A DNA stretch of 64,000 nucleotides from Tribonema minus (Eukaryota > Sar > Xanthophyceae > Tribonematales > Tribonemataceae), in assembly GCA_017506865.1 (NCBI GenBank), contig JAFCMP010000212.1, positions 992,001 through 1,056,000 of the forward strand, written 5' to 3'. The notes beneath the pieces were generated by a model. That model was not told the origin of the DNA. It worked only from the letters and a program-made list of their open reading frames with translations, and searched no databases. Positions 21,465 through 32,510 of the stretch are shown here, in pieces (positions within the stretch are counted from its first letter, which is position 1; the number at the start of each line of letters is the position of its first letter). The translations under genes were made by a program, and so were the position numbers.

Positions 21465-23880
21465 CGAATGTCGTTGAGGCCCGCCTCCTTGTACCGCGGC
21501 TCGGGCGACATCCACCCCGTGGTGCTGTGGCGCCAGAACATCTTCAAGCCACACGCGTGCATGATATTGACGATGGTATTGACGGAGGGGCTGGAGCCAC
21601 CACCGTAGCGCGGGTCGAACGCGTAGTGGTGCCACTCAAGCGTGACCTGCTTCGCGGGCAGGCAGCCCAGGGAGTCGAGGGCGTCCTCCAGCACGGAGAA
21701 CTCGCTGCCTTCGACGTCGATTTTGACTGCAACAATGTGTGCGTTCATGAACAGGCGGGCGAGAGCTGAGCTTGCAAAGCACTGGTGGTAGAGAAGAGAG
21801 CATGAAGGAATGTGCGCATCAACTCTAAATGCATTATTTGAGCTCTATGAATTGTCCAGCGTGTCCTCCAGCACGGAGAACTCGCTGCCTTCAACGTCGA
21901 TCTTGACTGCACGCGGCGTTAAGTCGCGAACAGGCGGGCAAGAGCTTGCAGGTTACTGGTGGAGGTCACCTTTGACGTCGGTTTTGACTGCGATGTGAAG
22001 CTACCAACAGGCGGGCAAGAGCTTGCAGGTTACGGAGTAAAGGTCACGAAGAGCTCTGAGCATGATCTGCAGCAATGTTTTGGTGTTGTAACCGTGCAGT
22101 GATCACTGCAAGGCACGTAACGTCAGGCTTAGCCCTAGCTTGTGCTGCCTTCGACGTCGATTTCGACTGCAACACGGATGACATCACATGGTGACCAAGA
22201 GACCGTGAATTCACTAAGACCTGGCTCGGAGCATGAGCTGCACATTGAACTCGAAGTCTGCAAGGCTCGTTCACTGATCGGTTGGTTCAAGGAACCAAAA
22301 ACAGCACAATTGTTTGAAGGCCATGGACGCATCAGCGTTAGGGTCAATCAGCCTGGGCTGAACACGCCGGCACGAACCTGGGTGAAGCTATGCAACATCT
22401 AATGTGAACCTATGCGGCGTCAGAAATAGACGTGAAACTTCAATCGTTGAACAACACAGGCGTGGACGAACGGGCACAGGTGCAAGCGTTGAATGAAGCA
22501 GGATTACAGATGTTCGGTGCAGCACCAAGCGGCAGTTTGCGCTAACCCTTGCAACAGGTACAGCCTCTGCGCAGCACTCGATGGCCTTGAAAAATCTGGC
22601 ACTTGCGTCAAAACAAAAAACTCTATCAGTTGCTGCCAGCAGTATGTATACCACGACATAACATTTGAGAATGACAGGGCCTGGCAGGCATCGCATGCTA
22701 CACGCATAGCGTATGGCCGGAGTGAACAGTGACCTACAGCCCTCACCCCAATGACGACCTTCACTATTTGAATGTCAGGTTGTGAAGCACAAACATGGCT
22801 GTAAGCCATTTGCCTAGTCTACTGGTAGCTACGGCGCGAGAAAGACACTAACTTCAACTTCAAGTATCACTTGTGTTGGCGGTGGCAAGACAACCGTTGT
22901 TTTCAGGTCCTTCAGCGGTTCCTGCCGCATTCCAATGGCTTACGCAAATGCCTGATAAACTTCAACATGCTCATTTAGATGAATCATGGCATGAAGTGTT
23001 GAAATGCAGGCGTGGTGTACTTACGCATGTCAATCTCGCGCCCCTCGTGTCCCAGCTCCTGCATGATGGTCCCAAGCGTCTTGACGGGTAGGTTGAAAAA
23101 GTCCTTTGGCTGTTTCGGCGGGTATATGTCGCGCACAATGGACACCTGCCCCCAGTCGTACTCGTGCAGCTGGATGATGCCATCGGTGCCGGCCACACCG
23201 TAGGGATGGAAATGGTAGTTGGGCAGCTTGGCCACCTCGCTGGTGGGGAACCACTTGAGGGTGATGGGGCTGGGATCGAAGGCATGGACCTCGCAGTTGA
23301 ATGTCCTCGCCATGACTTCCCCAAACTCGGGGTTCTCGCGAATGCCGAAGTCGTAGACAAGGCAGTTGCCCTGCCCAGGGCTCCAGTCGTCGAGGCAGAT
23401 GGCGTGGTCATAGCCCCCCCCACACTTGTCTTTTCCCTCGGCACAGCCGTACTCGCTGAGGTTGGAGAGGTTTTTGCAGGTGTCGCGGTACTTGGGATCG
23501 AAGCCGACGAAGGGGTCCTTCAGCCAGCCCGTGGCGGAGGCCACCTTGAGCTCCAGCAGCCGCAGTCGCTGAGACTCTGTCAGACCGCGAGGAATGCGCA
23601 CATTGGTTTCGTCGTCCAGGTACGAGCTGGCAGGCGTGACCGGCTTATCCTGTACTGCTGCGGTCTCGTCGACGTGTTGTGCGTGCTGAAGCTGCCGCAG
23701 TTGTTGCTCCTCGAGCTCGTGAACTCGCGCTGCAAGCTGGTTTACTACATCCTTCAGCGCGTGAGAACTGCTGATGCCGCTGCTGCCGAGGCGCAAGCCC
23801 GCTATCACAAGCAGCAGCGCGGCGCCAGCAACGAGGCCGGCAGTAGCCTTTCCGTCCCTGCTGACGCCCACTCTCCCCAT
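21465..23880 (-). CDS. FkbM/METTL24-like membrane-anchored methyltransferase
   Basis: Exon 1 runs 23880-23025 (ATG at 23880, ends ATG C|GTAAGT, phase 1) and exon 2 runs 21726-21465 (after TTGCAG, ends CG|GTGAGT, phase 2). At least one further 3' exon is missing, so the C-terminus is not defined. The protein has a short basic N-terminus, a hydrophobic signal anchor (AGLVAGAALLLVIAGLRLG), a coiled-coil stem (VVNQLAARVHELEEQQLRQL) and then a methyltransferase domain. CLVYDFGIRENPEFGE is the glycine-containing SAM-binding loop, CEVHAFDPSP the acidic strand, and KIDVEGSEFSVLEDALDSLG, formed across the exon junction, the family's DVEGSE motif. The architecture implies a Golgi-lumen enzyme that methylates a glycan or similar acceptor (inference). 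It is divergent from the glycosyltransferase gene starting at 24141. Confidence 0.85.
21855..22180 (-). repeat. Three acceptor-side exon echoes of methyltransferase exon 2
   Basis: The true exon start (21726) reads GCAG|TCAAAATCGACGTCGAAGG. Upstream on the minus strand, copies with their own GCAG lie at about 21916-21861 (includes VKIDVEGSEFSVLED, with synonymous AAA/AAG and GTC/GTT), 21995-21965 (short) and 22176-22143 (TCGAAATCGACGTCGAAGGC). Surrounding intron text (gaacaggcgggcaagagcttgcagg) is also repeated, so the units include intron. Confidence 0.88.
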
Positions 23881-24140
23881 CCCGCCTGCTATAGTGATTT
23901 GTTGTGATTTTTACCCAGCTTCACCGAAAAGACACAAACAACTTCAACAATTGGAAAAATGGTCGCTCGGAAAGCTATCAACCTTACGTACATGACGGCT
24001 CTCTCGCAAGTGGTAGTCGCAGCAATGAAGCTTAGCTGGGCGGCAACTTCTGTGCGAAGACCGCTCGAAGTTTCGCAGCCGCTCTGGAGCTGAGGCACAC
24101 ACCTTCATCTTCAAGACCGCAGTGTCGCCCTGTGGCTCGG
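23881..24140. promoter_or_regulatory. Short divergent intergenic region between the methyltransferase and glycosyltransferase genes
   Basis: The two start codons (23880 on minus, 24141 on plus) are 260 bases apart, so a shared or bidirectional promoter is likely. No TATA box or named element could be assigned. An ACTTCAACAATTGGAA stretch (23940-23955) is the only repeat-like element. Function is inferred from position only. Confidence 0.5.
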
Positions 24141-27100
24141 ATGCTGCCGACAGAGGCCAGAGGCACAGCAACATCGAGTAGGAGCAGGTTCTGCAATGCA
24201 ATCACCATGGCCATGGCGACTCTCTCAGCCGTATATACCACCGTGGGCTTAATGATGCTAAGCCGTGAACGAGCTGCCAGCTCGTTGCCGCGATCCGTAC
24301 ATGAGCATGCAGAGCAGACTCCATATGCCGATGCTGCTGTTGGTGTGGCAGAGGTTACTACTGCGCTGACAGGGCAACTCACAGCACAACCTGCAGCGCT
24401 GCCCACAGTGCCGCCCGAGGAGGATATAGCACAGCTGGAATGCAAGGCGGGCATAACGCCGGGGTGTGAACGACCAGCGCCATTCCACCAGCTGCGAAGG
24501 AGGGTGAAAGTGGCAATGTGCCCGAACAACCACGATCACCCGTGGGACAACATGGTACGCATCGAGCTCACCTCAAGCAGTTACTGTAGAACGAGTTAGC
24601 CTTAGCGATGTCAGCGATTCTAGGAAACGACGATCTGTGACCAATCTGCTCACCAAGGATGCTGCAGAGCAAATTCAGTCACACGTGTGTGTGATCGAGC
24701 ATGGTCTACCCTGCTGACAAATTTGTTGAGGAGGAACCTGCGCAGGATCTCTCAGCTCATCGTTGTCTGGCATCGGTTATCATGCCGTCCAACAGCCTTA
24801 AGGCACAACACTGAAACACAGCTTGAGGTATGCCATAGACCGCGCTTCATGAACCAGCCTGAGGTGTGTTGGGACGGTGCCGTGTTCATAGCAAACCTGT
24901 CTCGAATGCCCACCTTGATGCTACGAACAGCACATGCAACACTGTGATTTAGTGCTGCTGCAAACTTCAAGTGAAACTTCAAGTACAACCGCAATCCGCG
25001 CCGGCGCACTGCAGATCAGGGAGGGGATCCACATGCACCCGCTGGTGGACCTCATACACTCCGACAGGCACAAGGAGGCGGACTACATAATCCACATTGC
25101 AGACCGAGAGGAGCAGATGAGGGAGGAGGAGGGTGGGAGAGTATGCCCGGGTCCCTTCCCCAAGAAAACGCTGGTCATGGATGAGACGGACCGACCTTAC
25201 CTCGCCATAGATGAATCGTGGCAGAAGGACGTGGAGATCGCTGACGTCAGGTGGGGACGGCACCGTGCTCAGTCGTTGCCTCGTTCTACCCCGAGGCCTC
25301 ATGCACAGACACAGTAACGGTAGTATTAGTACATGTGGCTACTAGATTCAATTTGGTGGTCACTTGTTTGCCAGCAGTTCAGCTGCATCGACAAATTGTC
25401 ACCATTGCCAGCTCCACTGAGGCCGTCCAGCGCTTGTGCGCCGCTTGCTGACGTTGCACTACTTGAATGTTGCACTACTTGCATGGCACTGCGGCTTGTG
25501 TCGATGCTGCCACCTGTTTGCAACGTATGTCAGTTACCAACAATAATCAATAATGAAAAACGAATCAAAAAGATCGTTGAGCTCTAGGTGACAAGGGATG
25601 GTTAGCCGCAAGTGCCTTGCTCCAATAACCGTGGTCGCCGCTGTTGCAGTCATTGGCCACGAGTCAAACAGTGCCACCATAATAATAGTACTTGAAGCGA
25701 AAAACAGCAATGTAAATGTGGGCATCACACCCCACGCACACAAATGCGTTTGGTCGCAAATCACCTGGCCCTCTCGTCACTTTGCGGGCGAGCGAACTTC
25801 AAGTCTTCTGCACGCCTCGGAGACGACACGATGCTTTTGTACTTCAAGTTCAGAAGCACATTGAGCCTGCAGTCCCTGTTTGGGATTGCAATCATGGTAG
25901 CCGCAGCCTGCACTTTGCAATAATTCTTCTGAGAGAGCATGCAGATGAAATGCACAAACACACGGTCAACTGCAGTGCTTGTTTGGTGGCCAACGGTTGA
26001 ACCTGAAACCACACCTCCCGAACCCAAATCGCTTTGGTGGCACCCCCTCTGGATTGATGCCCGCGTCTGCGGTCTGCACATGCTGCTCACTGCATGCACA
26101 CGGACCAATCACCCCAACTCCCACAACTCCCACACAAGCAGCAGCGGAGCACCAATGCCCTGGCAGGTTCAATGCATACTTCTACATGTAATCCAGGCTG
26201 ACTTCAGGATCATTCGTTTGCGTCTGGGCCTGAGAGCGCCTGAAAGCGCATACTTCAAGTACACGCTTCTGCCACCGCTCCTGTGGCTGCCTCTTCACAC
26301 AGTGACCCGCTGCTACTGCAGCAGCTGCTGGTGCCGCCAGTGCTGCCACCTGCTACTGCTGCTGCCGCCGCCGCACCAGCCGCTGCTACCCTTGCCGCCG
26401 CAGCTGCTGCAACTGCTGCCACGGTGCTGCACTATTACTGTTGCAATCTCTCGATGACCATGTGCAAGGCTAGCTAGCTGCCATCCGTTGTACTGACTCT
26501 GCACCAACTGCTGCAATTTAAATCCTCAGTGGCCCCTGGCACAGCTACCTGCGCACCAAGTATCTGGCGCTATTCAAGCGCAGCTTTGTGGAGAAGGATA
26601 CAAGCGAACCCGTCAAGCAGCTGCTTGGCTTCCGAGTCCCAGCATCAACAAGGCCGTCGCAGTTCCCAATCCAGTACCCAATCCTGCAGAAGTTTCTGCG
26701 CGAAGGCTCTTTTCCGCAGTGGGAACAGCGCAAACTCGACATCTCAACGTTGCTTCGGGACGAGTTTTATGAACAAGATCAACCTGAAGGCACCGTCAAG
26801 ACTGGTGCGCGCAGCATCGCTCAGGTGATTGGGGCGTCATCGCATCACATGAGTTGGGAAGGAACCAGCAACATTATGTAGGCATGCCATACTAGCAGTG
26901 TTGGCTCGCTTTCTTGCAACACCGAAAACTTCAGTTTTGTCTTATGCAGAGGCATCAGGCGCCTGTCACAAAAGCATTTACGCCTCAACAACGCGCAGCA
27001 TTGTGTGGATTCTGTTTCAGGGTATGTATCACCATACAAACAGGGGCACTTTAGAATGCAGATTCACTGTTCTCTCTGATTACATGCAAGCGATGCTGCT

Positions 27101-29981
27101 GTTAGTACTTGTAACAAACTGTCGCAGAGTCCATACCAGTGGTTGACATAGTCAAGTGCGCCTCCAAGTACAAGGGGCGAGTGCCACAGCTGTAGGCCCT
27201 GTGCATGCCCCACAAGCCAGCTGTGAAGTGCGCCGCCATTCTGCCAAGTATGTATGCTTGTTCTTTGAACTGTACTTCGTAGTACATTTGTAGGGCCTGT
27301 GCACGCAGCGAAATGCTCAACTGCACGCACACACGCTGCGGTGCCTGATGAGTCTCACGGCAACAACGCAGCTTGTCACAAGACCCGTGGTGGTGTGCGG
27401 TGGTGGTCGCCAGATTGCGTGCCACTGCATGAGCCGCCAGTGTAGCAGCTGATGCAAAGGCAGTCAACTGTGCCGCAGTTTTGACAACGCTGCTCGCTGT
27501 GTCATGCAGCTTGTCGCAACCCTTGACCACAGTTTGATGCTGGGAGCATACCATCTCTCTATCGCTGTCCAAGGCTCACGCCATATACGCCCCGCGCAGC
27601 AATGGATGCAGCGCTATGTGGATGCGCACAGCATCACCAACTGCCGTTTTAGTATCAGTTGTTGATTATCACTGTGACGCACGAGCGCCTTGGCTCGCTC
27701 GCACGCACCGCTCGATGTCGACACGTGGTCACATGCACATGGTTTACGCGCACCGCTTGTGTGCAACGCGCAGCAACGGATGCAGATATACGTGGATGAG
27801 CACAACATCACCAACTACTACCACGGCACCAATGAGCAGCCAGGCTGCTCACGACGACGCTAAGCAGCGAGCCCGATGACATGCGCTGACACGTCTCACC
27901 GCATGCCATTGCACCGCGCAGCAATGGATGCAGAAGTACGTGGATGAGCACAACATCACAAGGTACCACCGCGGCACCAATGACGGCGACCGCGGGGAGG
28001 CCGACCGGGGCTACTTTGAGGTGCTCTGGGAGACCAAGATTCTGGTGACCTGTAACCCCTCGTTCTGGGAGGGTGACCACAGGTGAGGGTTTCTGTTGCC
28101 GTTCAGCGTCACTTGTTCACTGAGTCAACTACATCAAAATCGATTTTTTTATTGTCTATTTACCCCAGTTTTTGACTTCAACTTCATCTTCAACTCTGGG
28201 ACACCAAACTCCTCGTAACCTGCAATCCATCTTTCTGGGAGGGCGATCATAGGTGCGCTAAGGGTAGGGAATGATATGCCGTGCTTCTGGCGCATGTGGA
28301 CGTTGTACACGCTGAGTAGTGCAGATTTTCTATAATCATTGTATTTACAATGTGGAAATCGGTCACGAACCCCAACTGCTCGAGGCGATTAAAGCGTGTC
28401 AGTACCGGCAATAGATCATTGCAATTTCTGTGCTCGCGAAGCGCCGTGATTCTTGAGCACCTGCGTAGATCAACGCTAGCCTTGAAGCGTCATGTGCAAT
28501 GGCGTCACGGGGTCAGCTTCGGACAAGACCGGCCCAAAGCAGCAAAGCAGTGGCTGGGAGATTTACATTGTCCGCGCACTGTCACGCCTCTGGCTGTGCC
28601 ACTGACAATGCACCTTTTCGATGCTTGCACAACGAGGGAGGCGCACGGCGCGATGCGGTGCGATGCTTTTATTTTGCTTACTGCTCGCGCAGTCTGCGAG
28701 CTCTGCCGCGTGTACGCTCTGGCAAGGGCGATGGCGCTTCATGACTGGCATGTCCATTGCGTGGAGTTCGCTGCCTCCCGAGTCTTTCGACGCTCAGCAT
28801 ACGCATCCCTTGCCTTCCTGGTCCGCAGAACCGGCGAGGCGCTCGCCGCAGGGGCGATGGTCCTGGTGGACATTATGTGTACGCTTGACCTACTTAGTCG
28901 CACTCGTCGCCCATTGCACGGAGCCCACTGACACACAGTTCTCTCATTGCTATCCAACTTTCCTGCAGAACGGGAGAGGCGCTCGCGGCGGGCGCGATGA
29001 CCCTGGTGGACGTCATGTGGGCCCCGCGCCAGTTCCCGCTCATCAGCGGCTGGCACGCCATCCTGTACGACGCTTCCGACGAGGAGGACTTCATGGACAA
29101 GCTCCACTACTACCATACGCACGACGACGAAGCGCGGAAGGTTGCCGCGCGCGGCCTGTACCACGCGCAGCGCTACTTCAACACGGCGACGTTCGTCGAT
29201 TACGTGCTCATCACGGCCGAGGAGCTGACGGGGCGCGCGGCGAAGCACGAGTACGTGCGCACGGGGCTCCAGGTGCGTCATTGCTTGAAGTAGTTTTAGT
29301 AGCAGAGAATCGTCAGTTCTTGGTGCATGGAGCCGTGCTCATGTGGCCTGCAAGCAGCCACGTCTAGCACACGATTGCATGCTGGATTTCCTTCACGGTA
29401 CCATAGTGAGCGCTGACCAAATGTTCATACAAGTGGAAATGAGTCAAAAGATTATAGAGCTCCAGGTGACAAGGAGTGGTGAGCCGCAAGTGCCTGTCAC
29501 CCATAACCGTGGTCGCTGCTGCTGCAGTCATTGGTCACGTGTCCAACAGTGCCATCATATCCATGGTAGTCAAAAGACTTCGGTGTGCAAGCTTTTTAGC
29601 ATTCGAGGCATGAGTGTAGTATGGCACGGTCTCACATGTGTTCGGTAGGCCAGCTCCAGCAAATATTTTCTGGAAGCTTATGATCTCGCTTGCTGCCACG
29701 GCGGGCAATGATGGAGCACACTCGGTGCATCAAAGCACCTGTAGACAGCTGTTCAGCCGGCATCTGCATGCTCTTTGGCATTCGCGCTTAGGCTGTGCCT
29801 TCAAAAACAGTTTGTGAGGAAGCCAGCGCTCCACTACGCGCATAACTTCGTTGCATACTGCGGCAGCAGCATAGTGCTGCACGACCTTAACCTATGAACC
29901 GCTCGTGCAACGCAGGTCTTGAAGGACTTCAATCACATGTACGACATACAGCAGCGCAGCATCTACCCGTGGCGACGCTGA
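24141..29981 (+). CDS. Membrane-anchored CgeB-like (glycosyltransferase group 1) protein
   Basis: Exons: 24141-24554; about 25012-25250; about 26554-26824; 26952-27021; 27128 to about 27191; 27922-28082; 28969-29272; 29916-29981 (TGA). Phases agree at most joins; the join between the exons ending about 27191 and starting 27922 is unresolved. The N-terminus (MLPT, then a hydrophobic anchor) matches the paralogue at 719-1123. The central part includes IHMHPLVDLIHSDRHKEADY and SGPWHSYLRTKYLALFKRSF. The C-terminal part, LVTCNPSFWEGDHRTGEALA followed by AGAMTLVDVMW, is the nucleotide-sugar-site pattern of CgeB/Glyco_trans_1_2 proteins (known for the family). The protein ends QQRSIYPWRR. A Golgi glycosyltransferase is inferred; donor and acceptor sugars are unknown. 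Introns contain the dispersed repeat at 25.56 kb and exon echoes. Confidence 0.75.
25560..25700 (+). repeat. Dispersed repeat family 1, copy A
   Basis: Shares a core of about 120 bases with copies at 29440, 34430 and 34785: aatcaaaaagatcgttgagc, then ggtgacaagggatggttagc, cgcaagtgccttg, ataaccgtggtcgccgctg, ttgcagtcattggccacgag and tcaaacagtgccaccat. No open frame, no clear terminal inverted repeats and no tRNA-like boxes were seen. Confidence 0.85.
27595..27870 (+). repeat. Two acceptor-side exon echoes before the glycosyltransferase exon at 27922
   Basis: The true edge reads GCGCAG|CAATGGATGCAG and encodes QWMQKYVDEHNIT. Echoes begin at about 27598 (QWMQRYVDAHSITN) and 27770 (QRMQIYVDEHNITNYYHGTN). 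Each keeps the CGCGCAG acceptor context. The nearer echo keeps about 20 recognisable codons, the farther one about 15. Confidence 0.88.
28194..28258 (+). repeat. Donor-side exon echo with almost only synonymous differences
   Basis: This intron segment encodes LWDTKLLVTCNPSFWEGDH and ends AG|GTGCGC, matching the true exon end (27922-28082) LWETKILVTCNPSFWEGDH with AG|GTGAGG. Of 19 complete codons, 12 differ: ten changes are synonymous third-position changes and two are conservative (E/D, I/L). The copy is preceded by CTTCAACTTCATCTTCAA, with no acceptor in frame, so it is not an obvious complete exon. Confidence 0.9.
28815..28905 (+). repeat. Acceptor-side exon echo before the glycosyltransferase exon at 28969
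   Basis: Reads CCGCAG|AACCGGCGAGGCG and encodes TGEALAAGAMVLVDIMC, against TGEALAAGAMTLVDVMW in the true exon. Differences include synonymous third-position changes. The acceptor AG is intact, so mis-splicing to it is conceivable, although the frame leads on through TLDLLSRTRR without a clear donor. Confidence 0.88.
29440..29600 (+). repeat. Dispersed repeat family 1, copy B
   Basis: Matches copy A in order and spacing (gtcaaaagattatagagctc, aggtgacaaggagtggtgag, ataaccgtggtcgctgctgc). Like the fourth copy it extends further right through agtcaaaagactt and gtgtgcaagc, suggesting a full unit of about 180 bases. Confidence 0.85.
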
Positions 29982-31190
29982 GCTTTGTGATGCTGCCGTG
30001 GCCTGCCTTCAGCCCTCAAGAGTGCTGCCAAAAGCGCCCAGGCGGTGAGCAGGGGACGTTGCGTTGACGTAGGAACCGCGCATACTGCCACTGCTCATGG
30101 GCAAAGAGGGGCAACGCCGCAGAGTCAGGTCCACTTTAGCAGTTCCATTGCTGCCCATCTTGCTCATGCCTTGTCCCTGAGTGCTGCAAGGGAAATCAAC
30201 AGTGTGTGGGGTCCCACATGACGGTGCCATCAGAGATGTCCTTGTGTGTGTTGAGAGCCGCAGACAGGCATGGCAACACTTGCCCCATTGGAAGGCACTT
30301 TCTGAGCAACTCAAGATCATGGTGGCAGACGATGCATTCTGGCAGGACATGTGTGCCGATGCTGGCTAGCAACACGCTTTGGTTGCGTATGCGTCCAGCA
30401 GATTAAGATGCTGTTTGTGTGTGTGCAAGAGCCGTTGTTGTTGGTAATGTCACTGATGTGCGCACAACAACTGTTGTCAATACAGCTTGTCTCGGTACCT
30501 GCACAACTCAACACTCATGCGCCGAGATGCGTTGCATCAACAGCAAATGGGCGCACAGTGAGCTCAAGATTAGTTTTAGTTTCCTCGCTTGGCTTAGCCT
30601 GGCCGAGCAGCGTGCGTTCTGCAAAGATCTTGAGCTGGATACCGTTGCACGCACCAGCACATCCATAGGGCCAATCATCGCACACACACCGCCAGGATTG
30701 CCGCATTGCATCAGAACCTGATAGCGGTCTCATATGCACGGCATATTGTGCATGAGGTGTGAAGTGAGGTTGCAGGTCACCCTGCTTTCTCCAATGAAGC
30801 ATATTCATCAGTCAACTCGATCAATTTCTTGTTCAGCCATGTGCCATCCTCTGCCGCCGCCACTGTGTGCATCATATCCTGCCTCTTTAATCACCACAGT
30901 GACTTGAGTGTTGTTGCCAGGGCTATGGTATTGTCATTGATAAGGATTTTGTGCTGTGGTGGCTACTGTTGTAACTTGTGCATTGGCAGTAGAGGCTTGA
31001 AACCATAATGTTGCGGTGTGTTTGCACCTACTAGATTACAGCTGGTGTTGCTGTTGCTGCTTGAGCTCTTTCCAATCTGCATGGTAATTTGAAGCAGCAC
31101 TCATGCGACAGGTTGACACGCTGTCAGCCTGAATGTACACATGTCAAGCATTCAAGCTGCCAGCCTTGCTTTTCGAAGACACATGTACTT
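29982..31190. other. Gene-poor spacer
   Basis: No gene supported downstream of the glycosyltransferase stop. Minus-strand frames at 30009-30350 and 30508-30808 lack domain character. Confidence 0.4.
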
Positions 31191-31237
31191 TTTATTAATT
31201 CTCGCTCAGGGCGCGAAAAAGCCCAGATGATTGGCAT
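31191..31237 (-). repeat. Conserved hairpin motif (family 2), copy 1
   Basis: On the minus strand ATCTGGGC is followed by TTTTTCGCGCCC, then TGAGCGAGAATTAAT and AAAAAGTAC. GGGC...GCCC forms a small hairpin. The same block occurs on the plus strand at 50530-50575 and 54075-54120, inside synthetase introns. Confidence 0.8.
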
Positions 31238-31337
31238 CTGGCTGTAAGGAATCTACATGTCATATGACAGTCTGAAAGTGTCGCAACGACAACCACTCAA
31301 ACGCCGCCGCCGCCAAATGGCATCTCGGGGTCCTCCC

Positions 31338-31911
31338 CTACGTCCTCCTCCATGTGCCCCCCCCCCTGGATTCTGCCATGTCTGTCATGACACGGCCAGA
31401 GTACGCCATGTGGAGCGCTGCCGACAGTGCCGAGCGTAAGCGCGCCAGGGCGATGCCCTTGAGAGCTTTAGGGCGCGCTCCTCCGGGCACTGACATCCTG
31501 CTGGCATACTCCGTCGCCACAGCCTCCAGCAGCTTCCGCCCCTGCTCCCCGATGCTGCCAAATGACCCTATTGCCAATGTGGCAAGTTTGTAGCAATTCT
31601 GATCATAATGACCAGAATAGTGGGTAGTCTTGGCGGCCTCTTGGTCGCGGCAGCATCGCTCGGGGTCTGCTGCAGTATTCGCCGCCCGCGACGCCACCTT
31701 TGCCTCGAAGCAGGTAACGTCCACCATGAGCGGTAGGTGGCGTGTCGGGTCGTCGTAGCAATGTACCTTGCTGCAGCTGCCAGTATGAAATACCTCGCGC
31801 CATGCTATTTGTCCTACAAATGGCATGCACAGCCGTTGGCACCAGCTGGCAGTAGGTGGTGCCGAACTGCTTTCTGTCACGCACATTCATATAAGCCGCA
31901 CATGCGCACAT
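31338..31911 (-). mobile_element. Decayed non-LTR retrotransposon 3' coding fragment
   Basis: The minus-strand frame encodes LPLMVDVTCFEAKVASRAAN, an Arg/Ala-rich helix, YKLATLAIGSFGSIGEQGRK and EYASRMSV. This resembles the region after the reverse transcriptase domain in non-LTR elements, where a (V)DVT strand is followed by a conserved 'FGxxG' segment. Upstream residues with matching character (YCQLVPTAVHAICRTNSMAR) lie in a different frame, so at least one frameshift is present. No reverse transcriptase core, endonuclease or target-site duplication is visible. It ends close to hairpin motif copy 1 at 31191-31237. Family assignment is by remembered pattern only. Confidence 0.5.
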
Positions 31912-32510
31912 TCATACATGCCGCAGAGTCGCATACATGGTATACTGTTGTAGTCATTGCAACGACTCGGAGGCTCAGTGTGTGGACTACTGTGACAGTT
32001 TTTTAACCACCAAGCAGTGCACATAAGTAGGTACCATGGCATGAAATTATGGTATGCAGCTTTTGTAAAAACTTCTAGTTGGTGCTCAAAAGAGTAGAGC
32101 TCTGATTGAATACGCATGCACATGTTTGCACCTGGCGGAGCATGTATATGCATGCGGCATACGCAGTAGCAGCTCGTGCTTTGAAGCAAGTACAGTATCA
32201 TTGTTCACAGCCATGCAGAGCGGGAACCTGCACTTGTGCGGTAGAGATGTTGTGTGGCGGGGCACGCCTGCTCTGTCTGCATGCTTTGTACAGCACAATG
32301 ACATGCAAGTCTCGTTGAGTGATTTCAGTTCTCCTTGCCGTGCGCAGCTGACAAAAACGTATTGCCTTTCAGATCCAGAAGCGCAAGGGCAACAGAGCAT
32401 GGACACGCACAAACGACCTGCAGACGACGGCCCTGGAAGCGCGTGCATGTACAGCGGCGAAGCCATGAGGCGCACTGCATCACTGAGCGCTGCTGCCCAA
32501 CTTCCACACG
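31912..32510. other. Spacer downstream of the poly-Gln gene
   Basis: No gene supported. The minus-strand frame that continues through here from the poly-Gln exon lies in another frame (poly-Ala) and is judged a shadow. Confidence 0.4.

Noticed and set aside
25560..25700. SINE derived from tRNA for dispersed repeat family 1
   Set aside because: No A/B box pair, no tRNA-like fold and no poly-A tail could be seen in any of the four copies.
28194..28258. A complete mutually exclusive exon
   Set aside because: The donor is present, but the sequence before it has no acceptor in frame (an in-frame TGA lies just upstream), so as it stands it is an exon edge only. Alternative use is kept as an open question in the findings.
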